Assembly: GCA_965223585.1 (NCBI GenBank)
Contig: CBDCWW010000023.1
Span: forward strand, 434,001-498,000
Direction of reading: 5' to 3'
Length of the DNA: 64,000 bases
Source of the DNA: CBDCVN01 sp965223585
GTDB taxonomy: Bacteria > Deinococcota > Deinococci > Deinococcales > Trueperaceae
In this document: positions 8,068 through 17,029 of the stretch, piece after piece
Layout: every line of letters begins with the position of its first letter
Position numbering within the stretch: position 1 is the stretch's first letter
Position numbers and translations under genes: made by a program
Notes under the pieces: generated by a model
Database searches by the model: none
What the model was told of the DNA's origin: nothing
Seen by the model: only the letters and a program-made list of their open reading frames with translations

Positions 8068-11000
8068 TTGAAGTTTAAAGTTTTTCAAAGAGTTTTCATT
8101 TTGCCTTTTGTATTGGTTCTATTAGTAATATCTTGTAACAACAGTAAAGAGCCTGATACCAATGATGCAAAAACTGGTGCAGGTGATATAAGCTCTCAGG
8201 AATTGAGTATAATACCTGATGTAGCTTTACTACCACCTATAGGTGATTCAATAGAACTCACAGGAGATTTTGATGATAGTGTTGCTGTCACCATCGAGAT
8301 TTTTGACTTAGTAAATAATCAAGCAGATGGTGCTCCAATTGGCCCTACATTATCTACAGTTGATGGTTCAATTAGTGTAAGTTACGATCCCAGTATAGAA
8401 GAACAGTATCATGGTAATTGGGACATAACTGACTCAAATAAGGAGGATGGTGCTTCAGTACGTGTTGAGCTAAGGTTGGGAAATGCTATAGCTGATTCTC
8501 CAGCTTGTAACGCAGGTGCGGATGTAAATAAAGGTTGTATGGCTTATTTTGATGTACAGTTATGGAAAAATCAAGGTCAAGTAAAAAAAGATGATGGTGA
8601 TCAGGATACTTTGGTAGACTTAATCAACGGTCAGAGCTTGCCTATCAAATTCCATATAAAAGAAGGTGCTGCTAATGTTCCTCCTAGTGTAGTTGTTACT
8701 AGTCCTGAAGATGGTTCAACTTTTACACTTGATGAAGACATTACTCTTGTAGCAACAGCTAATGATCTTGAAGATGGTGACTTATCTTCTCAAATTTCTT
8801 GGTCATCAGACATAGCAGGTAATTTAGGTACAGGAGCAGCTTTAACTACTCTATTAGATGTTGGGGAACATGTAATCACAGCATCTGTAACGGATAGTAA
8901 TGGTGATGCTACTCAACAAACTCTACAGGTTATTGTTACTCCATCAGGATCTATAAGTGGGTCTACCTATCAAGCTCAAGTATCTACAGGCTTTACTGAC
9001 TTGGATCTTTCTCCTTCAGCAAATGTTGATTATGATCTAAGTACTAGTGATCCTACTTGGAATCCAACTAATACCACCTTTGAAGTTAATGTAACCTTAG
9101 ATAATACTTCTGGAGAAGAGCAAACTGGTGTTAGGGGAGTTTTTAAAGATTTTGATCCTGATAATGTCATAGTAGTTAACCCTGATGGCTATACAGCAGA
9201 AGGTTATCCCTTTATTGAATACGGTACACTAGGTGTTAGTGGTACTGCCAGTCAAACTTGGACTTTTTATGCTCCTGACGGCGAGCCTTTTAGTTTTGAT
9301 GCCATTGTAATAAATGCTGATACTAATTTTGCAATGACCTCGGTAAGCCCTACTAGTTTTAAAAATGACCGAGTTTCAGCTATGACTGTGCAAGGGGAAG
9401 GTTTTAGAGCAGAAACTGTTTTCTTTATACAATCTACTCAATTAATTGTACAGAGTTGGGAAGAAACCCAAGCTACTCTTATTTTGCCTGAAGGTTTTAG
9501 TCCTGCTACTTACGGAATTATGGCTGTTAATCCTGATGGTAGTCGTGCTACCCTTTATCCTGCTATTACAATAACTGAAGGTTCACCTCCACCAAAGCTT
9601 AGTCCTAAATCTCATCCTAAATCTTTTGTTACTGGTTTTGTTTATGACTACAACACTAATCAACCTTTAGGAGGAGCTACTGTAAGTATTCCCGGGTTGG
9701 CAGTGCAAACGACTGCTACAGGGCATTTCTTAATGCGTGGAGTACCACAGGGTAGCCATGCCTTTAAAATTGAGAAAAGCGGCTATGAAACAGTTTATAG
9801 TTTTGCTGATGTTCTAGGTGATCAACAAACTGTTACTCTAAGGTATGTTGCTTTGGAACGGAAAGATTATAGAGTTACTATGATTGGGCCTGAAGGTGGT
9901 ACACATAACGCACTCAATGGTGCTTTCTTGGAAATTCCTGAGGGGGCTTTATCTGAAACTGTACCTATACAGTTTACTCATACTCGTTCTGCTGAAACTA
10001 TTCCTGAACTACCTGAAGATGGTTATTACTTAGCTTTTGCCAAGCTTGGACCCACGGGTTTAGTGTTTGATAAACCAGCCACTTTATTTTTGCCTTTGCA
10101 AGATGGCATAGTCCTTCCAGAGGGGACTCCTATACGTATTTCTTACTTTGATGAAAGACTAAAACGTTGGGTACAGGATATTACCTCTGGTGTTATTGCC
10201 AATATAGATGGTCAGCTTTATTTAGAGTATGAGATTAACCATTTTACTTGGATAGGGGGGAATTCGCCTCCTCCAGATGTCGTTACAGGTTGTGTGGTTT
10301 TTGCCAACGGTCAACCTGCTGTTGGGATATCCACTTATGTAGGACGTTTAACAGATGCCAGTGGCGGTTACACAGCTACACTTACACCTTCTGATGTAGG
10401 GCGCACCATTACAGATGCTGTGGTAGGTCCATATGGTGAGGGAGATAGTGTAAGTGTTTTCTATGATGGAAATGGTTCTGTATCATTCCCACGTTGTTTA
10501 GTTATACCTACGCCTGATCCTATGGTTACTGATCTGGAAACAAAACAGCTTGATAATCCTTGTGATGAAAGTGAGATTACTCCCTTCTCGCTAACGCCAC
10601 AAGTAACACAGAGTTCATCTACTTTAGTGATAGCTGAAGATTTCTATGGCACACAAATGCAAATACCTAACCTTGCTGGACTTCTTATTGATCCTTCAAC
10701 CCTCAAGTTAACTATGGATGGTTTAGATGTTACTAACCAAGTAACTTTTACTTACCCTCTTCCAGATGCTCCTGATACACTTGGCATAGATTTTGAGCCT
10801 GACTCTCCTTTTGCTCCTAATCTTAATTTTGAAATTAAGCTCGAGGGTAATACTATGAATGGTGAGCCCTTTGAAAAAGTAGAAACTATTGCTTTGATTC
10901 ATGATTTGGAAGTGCCTGAAGTCAGTTTTGCTGTTATAGATGATGCAGATGCTGAACCAGACCATACTTATCCTTTCTGGGGTGTGGTGTCACCTGCTGG

Positions 11001-12117
11001 AGAACCTCTAGAGCTAGTTACATTTTTACGTAGTGATGTTGAGGATGGCTCAGTAACATTCCCATTATATGTTACTGCTGTTGATACTGAGGGTGAGATT
11101 ATGTCTTACAGTAGTCCTGATGGTCAAACTTTGACATTTATCCTAGATGAGACTATTGGTAGTGCTGTGCCAACTGCAATAGTAGATGGAAGGGTAGAGA
11201 TTCCTGTAACTATAAATGTTCCAGACCCCAATAACTTACAAGATTTTACCTTTGAGAGTAGTATTTCAGTTATTTCGCCTACAACTAGTAATCTAACACC
11301 ATCAGGGCAACTTAGACCAGCCAATACTGGTGATAAAACTACACTCAAGTGTACAACCCCTGATGTAGATCCTAATGAGCGATTTCAGCTAGCTAAGCCT
11401 CGTGGTAACGCTGATAGTGGTTATTGTGTTGTTTTTAAACCACAAAATGGAATTTATAACACTAGTTGGTATGTTGATAATCTTAGTAGTAATTATAAGA
11501 GGCTTTTTAATTTTGGTGGGGATAGGGATCTAATTGTTAAGGACCCTATTGACAATATAATCATTGGTGATATAACCATTGATTTTGATGGTAATGATGT
11601 GGGGAAGCTTAAAGTAAGATTTGGCACTAATGAAACAGATTATGGCAGTCCTAATGCAGCAACTGATGGGCAAATTGGTATATATTCTGAAGTGATTTTG
11701 GACAATAATCTTTTTCTTGTAGCTATTGATGTTGTTAATGCTATTCAAGGAATTTTTGGTCTTCCTCCACTTGCCAATACAGTAGCAGCAAAATATGCTG
11801 TAGCAACGTCAGCAAGTCTATCAACGGAAAAATCCTCACTTATTTTTAGACCCGTAGCTGGAAAACACTTCCTAACCCCTGATAGCACAATCAGTTTTAC
11901 ATTTACAAAATGTGAGCACTATTTTGATGAAGATGATCAACATAGCCCTGATAGTGGAACGCTAGGTGATGGAATTCAATTTTGTGTAGAAGCTAAAGGA
12001 AACTATGCAGCTTTGACAGATGAGTTCACATTTTTTATTGGATTGGGACATCATCTTGAAGACCTTGTTTGGCATGATCTTGTAAGGAAAGTGAAAGATG
12101 AATATGGTATTCCCTAA
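8068..12117 (+). CDS. Large multidomain surface lipoprotein (Ig-like, IPT/TIG, carboxypeptidase-regulatory-like, ZU5-like)
   Basis: 1349 residues starting with TTG, supported by GAAAGGA nine bases upstream. The signal peptide ends in VISC, a lipobox. Domains seen: a novel beta region (about 25-200) with a paired-Cys segment; an Ig/PKD-like domain (about 210-295, SPEDGSTFTL...); an IPT/TIG-like domain (about 425-505); a carboxypeptidase-regulatory/CNA-B-like domain (about 520-595, GFVYDYNTNQPLGGATVSI); a ZU5-like segment (about 605-735, GPEGGTHNALNGAFLEIPEG); then a second regulatory-like sandwich and an unassigned C-terminal third. This is an adhesin-like extracellular scaffold with no catalytic motif. 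Acidic Asp-rich loops suggest calcium binding, which is inference. Confidence 0.7.
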   Translation: MKFKVFQRVFILPFVLVLLVISCNNSKEPDTNDAKTGAGDISSQELSIIPDVALLPPIGDSIELTGDFDDSVAVTIEIFDLVNNQADGAPIGPTLSTVDGSISVSYDPSIEEQYHGNWDITDSNKEDGASVRVELRLGNAIADSPACNAGADVNKGCMAYFDVQLWKNQGQVKKDDGDQDTLVDLINGQSLPIKFHIKEGAANVPPSVVVTSPEDGSTFTLDEDITLVATANDLEDGDLSSQISWSSDIAGNLGTGAALTTLLDVGEHVITASVTDSNGDATQQTLQVIVTPSGSISGSTYQAQVSTGFTDLDLSPSANVDYDLSTSDPTWNPTNTTFEVNVTLDNTSGEEQTGVRGVFKDFDPDNVIVVNPDGYTAEGYPFIEYGTLGVSGTASQTWTFYAPDGEPFSFDAIVINADTNFAMTSVSPTSFKNDRVSAMTVQGEGFRAETVFFIQSTQLIVQSWEETQATLILPEGFSPATYGIMAVNPDGSRATLYPAITITEGSPPPKLSPKSHPKSFVTGFVYDYNTNQPLGGATVSIPGLAVQTTATGHFLMRGVPQGSHAFKIEKSGYETVYSFADVLGDQQTVTLRYVALERKDYRVTMIGPEGGTHNALNGAFLEIPEGALSETVPIQFTHTRSAETIPELPEDGYYLAFAKLGPTGLVFDKPATLFLPLQDGIVLPEGTPIRISYFDERLKRWVQDITSGVIANIDGQLYLEYEINHFTWIGGNSPPPDVVTGCVVFANGQPAVGISTYVGRLTDASGGYTATLTPSDVGRTITDAVVGPYGEGDSVSVFYDGNGSVSFPRCLVIPTPDPMVTDLETKQLDNPCDESEITPFSLTPQVTQSSSTLVIAEDFYGTQMQIPNLAGLLIDPSTLKLTMDGLDVTNQVTFTYPLPDAPDTLGIDFEPDSPFAPNLNFEIKLEGNTMNGEPFEKVETIALIHDLEVPEVSFAVIDDADAEPDHTYPFWGVVSPAGEPLELVTFLRSDVEDGSVTFPLYVTAVDTEGEIMSYSSPDGQTLTFILDETIGSAVPTAIVDGRVEIPVTINVPDPNNLQDFTFESSISVISPTTSNLTPSGQLRPANTGDKTTLKCTTPDVDPNERFQLAKPRGNADSGYCVVFKPQNGIYNTSWYVDNLSSNYKRLFNFGGDRDLIVKDPIDNIIIGDITIDFDGNDVGKLKVRFGTNETDYGSPNAATDGQIGIYSEVILDNNLFLVAIDVVNAIQGIFGLPPLANTVAAKYAVATSASLSTEKSSLIFRPVAGKHFLTPDSTISFTFTKCEHYFDEDDQHSPDSGTLGDGIQFCVEAKGNYAALTDEFTFFIGLGHHLEDLVWHDLVRKVKDEYGIP

Positions 12118-12441
12118 CTACTAAATTAAGGAGGCTCATGTCTTACTTGCCTCACAGGCGCTGAGAATGAAGTAGTTATGATCAATTTCTTCAATCTAGA
12201 AAAAGAAATTTTCTGAGCATCAATCATAGGGGTTCGAAATTTTGGACCCCTACACCACGTGCTTTATGACAAGTGTTTTTATTTATTAATTATGCTTATG
12301 GATAAGGGATACTGCTACAAAATTTGTGCAAATTCATTTCCCGTTTTAAATCCTTTGTTGGATAAAGCTAACAGAGACATAAATTCTTTTTGTGTTAGAA
12401 AACAACGATTGTTCCAAATAGCAGAAAGTTGAGCAAGTTAT
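12118..12441. other. Intergenic region with hairpin
   Basis: No gene is supported in these 324 bases. A stem TAGGGGTTC / GGACCCCTA (12227-12235 with 12244-12252, one G-T pair) is the clearest structure. It is not followed by a T-run. The rest is AT-rich and presumably carries the promoter for the WD40/cytochrome run. Confidence 0.45.
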
Positions 12442-14382
12442 ATGTTTACACATAAAGCCTTTTTTTCCTTTTCTATAGGAATACTTATCTTATTAACCTT
12501 TACCCATGCAAACCCTATACAAATTACCCAAAGTGATATTTTAGGCTTAGGAAAGTTACAAGGAATCATTTACCACCCTAATGGTGAATTTTTGATTAGC
12601 TATGGTGGACGTGGAATAGTACTGTGGAACACTAGTAATTATAAACCCTTTCGTATATTAGACAGCCCGCCACTTTATAAGGCCTTCCTTAGCCCTGATG
12701 GACAAAAATTAATAACAGGTAGTCAAAATCCTTATGGAGATAGAGTATTGTTACTAGATATCAAAATTGGCAGCCATGAAACCCTCATTCAAAGTGATTA
12801 TGGGTCTTCTTTATTAGGTGTTAATCCTAAAGGCGGTCTAATAGCTCTAAAAGATGAAACCATAGAATTTTGGAATATTGAGAAAAAGGAGTTAGAAGAC
12901 ATCTTGCCATATAACTATAATGACTATATTATTTCTGCTGCTATCAGTCCTGATGGTCTTACTTTAGCTACAGGTAGTAGGGGTAAGGCCTATACTCCTT
13001 CTTATAGTGAAGATAAAGTCATCCGCCTTTGGAATATTTCCCAAAAGGAGTTGAGGTTATCTATGCAGGGGCACATTGAACCTATACGTTCTCTAGCCTT
13101 TAGCCCTGATAGCCAAACATTGGCTTCAGCAAGTAGTGATAAGACTATAAAACTATGGGATGTCAATACTGGTGAACTAAAGGCTAGTTTAGAAGGGTAC
13201 GAAATACTTTGGCGTTCTCTGATCTTTAGCCCTGATGGAAAAACACTGGTTTCAGGGGGTGATGGTGCATCTTTCAATCCTATAACCCTTAATTTAATGT
13301 GGGGTCTTGGTGGAGATATTTTCTTGTGGGATGTTAGTAAAGGTAAAGTCAAATCTATTTTACAAAGGGATCAAGGTGCTTGGATTCAATCACTTTCTTT
13401 TCATCCTAATGGTAAGAAACTAGCAGTTGAAGCATCTGATTTTATCCAAGTTTGGAATGTGGAGAGTGGAAAACTAGAGAAAGTTTTAGAAGGGCATGAC
13501 TTTGATACGAGAACACTTGCTATAAGCGCAGATGGACAAACAATAATATCAGGAATGGGTGACAACAACATAGGTATTGTGGATGTAAAGACCCAAAAGC
13601 GCCTAGCTGTTTTACAAGGACATGATCATTTTCTATATACTCTTAATTTAAGCCCTGATGGTTCTAAATTTGCTTCTAGTAGTCGTGATGGCATTGTCAA
13701 ACTTTGGGATCTAGTAGAAAAGAAGTTAATAACAACTTTTGAAGGACATACAAATGATGTCCTCGACATAGCATTTAGTTCAGATGGTTTTTCACTAGCT
13801 TCAGCAAGTTCAGATGGGACTATAAAGCTTTGGAATGTTGCCAATGGAAAACTAGAAACCACCTTACTAGGATATAGTGATGTGGCATATCTAGTTTCCT
13901 TTAGTTCCAATGGACAAACACTAGCTTCAGCTGGTCGGGATAGTCAGGGGAATAATACTATTAAACTTTGGAATGTTGCTAGTGGGAAGCTTGAAAATAC
14001 CTTGCAGGAACACGGTAGGGGTTTTGGTAGTATTGAGTTCAGCCCAGATGGATCAGCACTAGCTTTTTCATCAGGTCCAGAACGCAACATAAAACTTTGG
14101 GATACAAAAACTCTAGAAATTATAAAAACTATACCTGCATCAAAGAATGTTAAAGAATTACTTTTCTTTCCTGATGGTTTGACTCTGGCATCAGGATCAA
14201 GTGGTGACACTACTATTAAATTATGGAATGTAAAAAGTGGTGAATTAGAAGCTGTTTTAGAGGGGCATAACGGTAGCATTTCTGCTTTAGCTTTATCTGC
14301 TGATGGAAGCCTTCTGACTAGCAAAGCAACAGATGGAACGATTCGTTTTTGGGATGTTGGACAATGGGGTAATTTACCCTAG
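12442..14382 (+). CDS. Secreted WD40 beta-propeller protein (first of tandem run)
   Basis: 646 residues with a Sec signal peptide (FSFSIGILILLTFTHA, cleavage near residue 25) and no lipobox, so probably periplasmic or secreted. The mature part begins with the local first-blade signature shared by its neighbours (GLGKLQGIIYHP...SYGGRGIVLW). About fourteen WD-like repeats follow, with many SPDG and IKLWD motifs. The C-terminus is FWDVGQWGNLP, a tail shared by the paralogues. Only two bases separate its TAG from the next ATG, suggesting translational coupling. WD40 propellers act as docking platforms; the partner here may be among the neighbouring gene products, which is inference. Confidence 0.8.
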   Translation: MFTHKAFFSFSIGILILLTFTHANPIQITQSDILGLGKLQGIIYHPNGEFLISYGGRGIVLWNTSNYKPFRILDSPPLYKAFLSPDGQKLITGSQNPYGDRVLLLDIKIGSHETLIQSDYGSSLLGVNPKGGLIALKDETIEFWNIEKKELEDILPYNYNDYIISAAISPDGLTLATGSRGKAYTPSYSEDKVIRLWNISQKELRLSMQGHIEPIRSLAFSPDSQTLASASSDKTIKLWDVNTGELKASLEGYEILWRSLIFSPDGKTLVSGGDGASFNPITLNLMWGLGGDIFLWDVSKGKVKSILQRDQGAWIQSLSFHPNGKKLAVEASDFIQVWNVESGKLEKVLEGHDFDTRTLAISADGQTIISGMGDNNIGIVDVKTQKRLAVLQGHDHFLYTLNLSPDGSKFASSSRDGIVKLWDLVEKKLITTFEGHTNDVLDIAFSSDGFSLASASSDGTIKLWNVANGKLETTLLGYSDVAYLVSFSSNGQTLASAGRDSQGNNTIKLWNVASGKLENTLQEHGRGFGSIEFSPDGSALAFSSGPERNIKLWDTKTLEIIKTIPASKNVKELLFFPDGLTLASGSSGDTTIKLWNVKSGELEAVLEGHNGSISALALSADGSLLTSKATDGTIRFWDVGQWGNLP

Positions 14383-14384
14383 TC

Positions 14385-14921
14385 ATGTTACTTATTCTGT
14401 TTAGGCAACCAAAGAACTTAGCAATTTTGTCACCTAAAGTTTTTCTGAGACAAGATTGTCTTATCTCAGTCTTGAAAAGCCTTATAATTTTTCTTTCACT
14501 ATTGGGATTTACTCGAGCCCAAGATATAGATCAAGAAGGACAAAAACACCTATTTGATTTTGGCGTTTTATTGGGGATGACTTATAGTCCCAAAGGTAAC
14601 ATGATAGCTAGTTACGGATCGGCTGGGGTAATCCTCTGGGATGCTCAGAACTATACACCTGTTACCCTTCTAGAAAGCACAGCTACAGTTCATTCTGCAG
14701 CCTTTAGTCCTGATGGCAATATATTGGCGGTAGGTGGAAGCAACAAAGATGTAGAGCTATGGGATACCGTTACAGGTGAACTAAAAACCACTTTGAGGGG
14801 AAGCATTAATGGCAATCGTTCCTTTAGTTTTAGTGCTAATGGAAAATCCTTGGTAGGTAGCTCAAACGATGGTACTGTTCGCCTTTGGAATATAGAGCAA
14901 TGGACTAGCAGCATACCCTGA
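14385..14921 (+). CDS. Short WD40 protein, internally deleted paralogue
   Basis: 178 residues. It keeps the N-terminal leader and first blade of the tandem paralogues and the last blade with the shared ending (VRLWNIEQWTSSIP) but lacks the roughly ten blades in between. Only about three WD-like repeats remain, too few for a closed propeller. An in-frame deletion between repeats of a full-length copy explains this well. The leader is long for a signal peptide (about 47 residues before Ala-Gln). A TTG within it would give the shorter signal peptide starting Lys-Ser-Leu-Ile. The ATG starts 2 bases after the preceding stop. It may be expressed but non-functional. Confidence 0.65.
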   Translation: MLLILFRQPKNLAILSPKVFLRQDCLISVLKSLIIFLSLLGFTRAQDIDQEGQKHLFDFGVLLGMTYSPKGNMIASYGSAGVILWDAQNYTPVTLLESTATVHSAAFSPDGNILAVGGSNKDVELWDTVTGELKTTLRGSINGNRSFSFSANGKSLVGSSNDGTVRLWNIEQWTSSIP

Positions 14922-14993
14922 GCTAGTTTTCCCTGTTTTTATCATCATTAATTTTAGGGAGCCACCTACTTTATAAAACACCTACTTAACATA

Positions 14994-17027
14994 ATGTTAA
15001 AGCTAATTTACCTTTTATCTCTTATTGCAACCACTTTCTTATTATCCTGTGTACATGCTCAATTTGACAACCCAGATAATAATGATCAACAACATGTTTT
15101 CATATTTGGTAATTTAAGAGCAATTGCTTATAGTCCCACTAATGATCTAATGGTTACTAACAACGCATTTGGAATAATCTTTTGGGATACTAAAAATTAT
15201 AATCCTATTGCTTTTCTAGGAGAGGAATCCACTGAACTTATTGCCTATAATGGGTGGCTAATTTCTCGTGTTTACTCCGTTACTTTTAGTCCTGATGGAC
15301 GTTTATTAGCTGCAAGTGCAATTACTGAGGGTGAAGGTATTATCCAACTCTGGGATGTTTTAGAAAAGAACCCCTTAGACACTATAAGAGGGTTTGAGGG
15401 GCCTAAGTTAACACTATCTTATGGGGCAATTAATAGTTTTGCTTTTAGTGCTGATGGACTTACGCTAGCTATAATTTCTGACCAAAAATTAAAATTCTGG
15501 GACACCACTAATAAAAAATTTAAAAATGACCTAAAATTACCCAAGTGGAAAATCCCTGCAATAGCTTTTAGTCCTGATGGTTCTTTGTTAGCAGTATTAA
15601 ATGAGGATGGTACTATAAAACTTTTCCGTGCACAAACTTTGGAACTAAGAAACACCTTAAAAATAGGACGTGATGGTATTGTAAAATCTCTAGTTTTTAG
15701 CCCTGATAGCAAGCTTCTAGTTGTGGGTATAAAGGATGATTTTGAAAATGCTCAGTTCATTGGGAATATTTTTATACAATTTTGGGATGTCAATAAATAT
15801 GAGTTGAAAACTACTCTTGTAGCACAACAGGACAACTCTTCTTTTGGATTCCCAATTATTTTTAGCCCTACAGAAAATATTTTGGCTTCAGGTAGTTCCA
15901 ATCTGAATTTATGGGAAATTCCCACCCTTAAACCCAAGGCTAATTTATCAAGTAATGTATCTTCAGGTACAAATTTTGTCCAATATAGTCCTAATGACCT
16001 GCTGACCTTCAGTTATGATGGACAACATTTGGCCTCAACTAGTTATTCTAGTCCTGCTATCAACATTTGGGATGTTCAACAACAAAAACTGCACACTCAA
16101 TTATGGGAATACTATGGCCTTACTCCTTTTGCACTTTTTCTTCCTCGTTGCCCTATGGGCTTTAATTCTACAGGAAACATATTAGCTTTAAATGATCCTG
16201 CTACTGGTGTTGAACTTTGGGATCTCGAAAATAGAAAAGTTAAGAGTGTTCTACAAGAACTTCCTTCTAAAGTGCTAACCTATATAGCTTTTGATTCTGA
16301 TGACACACTTATTTCAATAGATAGAAATAGCACTATTAATTGGTGGGATGTTGACAATTTGCAACTTAAGGCCACTGTGCAAGTAGATATTGAAAGCAAA
16401 GCGGATATAAGCGTTTTGAATCATGATAATTCTCTTCTAGCTATAGGTAGTTGGCATAGCAAAATTATTAAGCTTTTTAATGCTAAAAATGGAGAATTTA
16501 TAGTTGATCTGGAAGGTCATGCCGATAGTATAACTAATTTAAAATTTCATCCCAATGGGCGCATTTTGATCTCAGAAAGCTCTAAAAATCCTTCTAAACT
16601 TTGGGATTTTGAAAGTACTTCTAAACTTTGGGACATTAAGAGTGGTAAAGTCAAAACTACTTTAGAAGGGTATTCTTTTTTAGACCTTAGTCCAGATGGA
16701 AGTACCTTAGCTCTGTTAGACAAAATGGGAACAATAAAGCTTTGGGATTTTGAAAGTGAAGAAGTAAGGCTTACATTACCAGATTCTAGTGAGGGCATAT
16801 GTTGTGCGACCTTTAGCTCTGATGGTTCTATATTAGCTTCAAGTGGAGAAGGTAAGTACATAAAGTTGTGGGATACTGTAAGTGGTGAGCTAGAAACCAC
16901 TTTAGAAGGGAGTCTTACTGGTAATAATTTACTTACATTTAGTGTTAATGGGAAATATTTAGTAAGTAGTTCACCTAATGATACTTTTCGTTTTTGGAAT
17001 GTTGAACAGTGGGTCAGTCCACCTTAG
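14994..17027 (+). CDS. Secreted or lipid-anchored WD40 beta-propeller protein
   Basis: 677 residues. The signal sequence reads LLSLIATTFLLSCVHAQ, which offers both a lipobox (LLSC) and a signal peptidase I site (VHA-Q), so lipidation is possible but not certain. The first blade follows the local pattern (FGNLRAIAYSP...GIIFWDTKNYNPIAFL). The repeats are more degenerate than in the neighbours, with many lacking the GH turn. The C-terminus is FWNVEQWVSPP. It sits 72 bases after the short paralogue, the only wide gap in the run, and 2 bases before the next gene. Confidence 0.75.
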   Translation: MLKLIYLLSLIATTFLLSCVHAQFDNPDNNDQQHVFIFGNLRAIAYSPTNDLMVTNNAFGIIFWDTKNYNPIAFLGEESTELIAYNGWLISRVYSVTFSPDGRLLAASAITEGEGIIQLWDVLEKNPLDTIRGFEGPKLTLSYGAINSFAFSADGLTLAIISDQKLKFWDTTNKKFKNDLKLPKWKIPAIAFSPDGSLLAVLNEDGTIKLFRAQTLELRNTLKIGRDGIVKSLVFSPDSKLLVVGIKDDFENAQFIGNIFIQFWDVNKYELKTTLVAQQDNSSFGFPIIFSPTENILASGSSNLNLWEIPTLKPKANLSSNVSSGTNFVQYSPNDLLTFSYDGQHLASTSYSSPAINIWDVQQQKLHTQLWEYYGLTPFALFLPRCPMGFNSTGNILALNDPATGVELWDLENRKVKSVLQELPSKVLTYIAFDSDDTLISIDRNSTINWWDVDNLQLKATVQVDIESKADISVLNHDNSLLAIGSWHSKIIKLFNAKNGEFIVDLEGHADSITNLKFHPNGRILISESSKNPSKLWDFESTSKLWDIKSGKVKTTLEGYSFLDLSPDGSTLALLDKMGTIKLWDFESEEVRLTLPDSSEGICCATFSSDGSILASSGEGKYIKLWDTVSGELETTLEGSLTGNNLLTFSVNGKYLVSSSPNDTFRFWNVEQWVSPP

Positions 17028-17029
17028 AT

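Noticed and set aside
12227..12252. GGTTCGAAAT resembling a tRNA T-arm
   Set aside because: No acceptor, D or anticodon arms surround it; it is explained by a simple hairpin.
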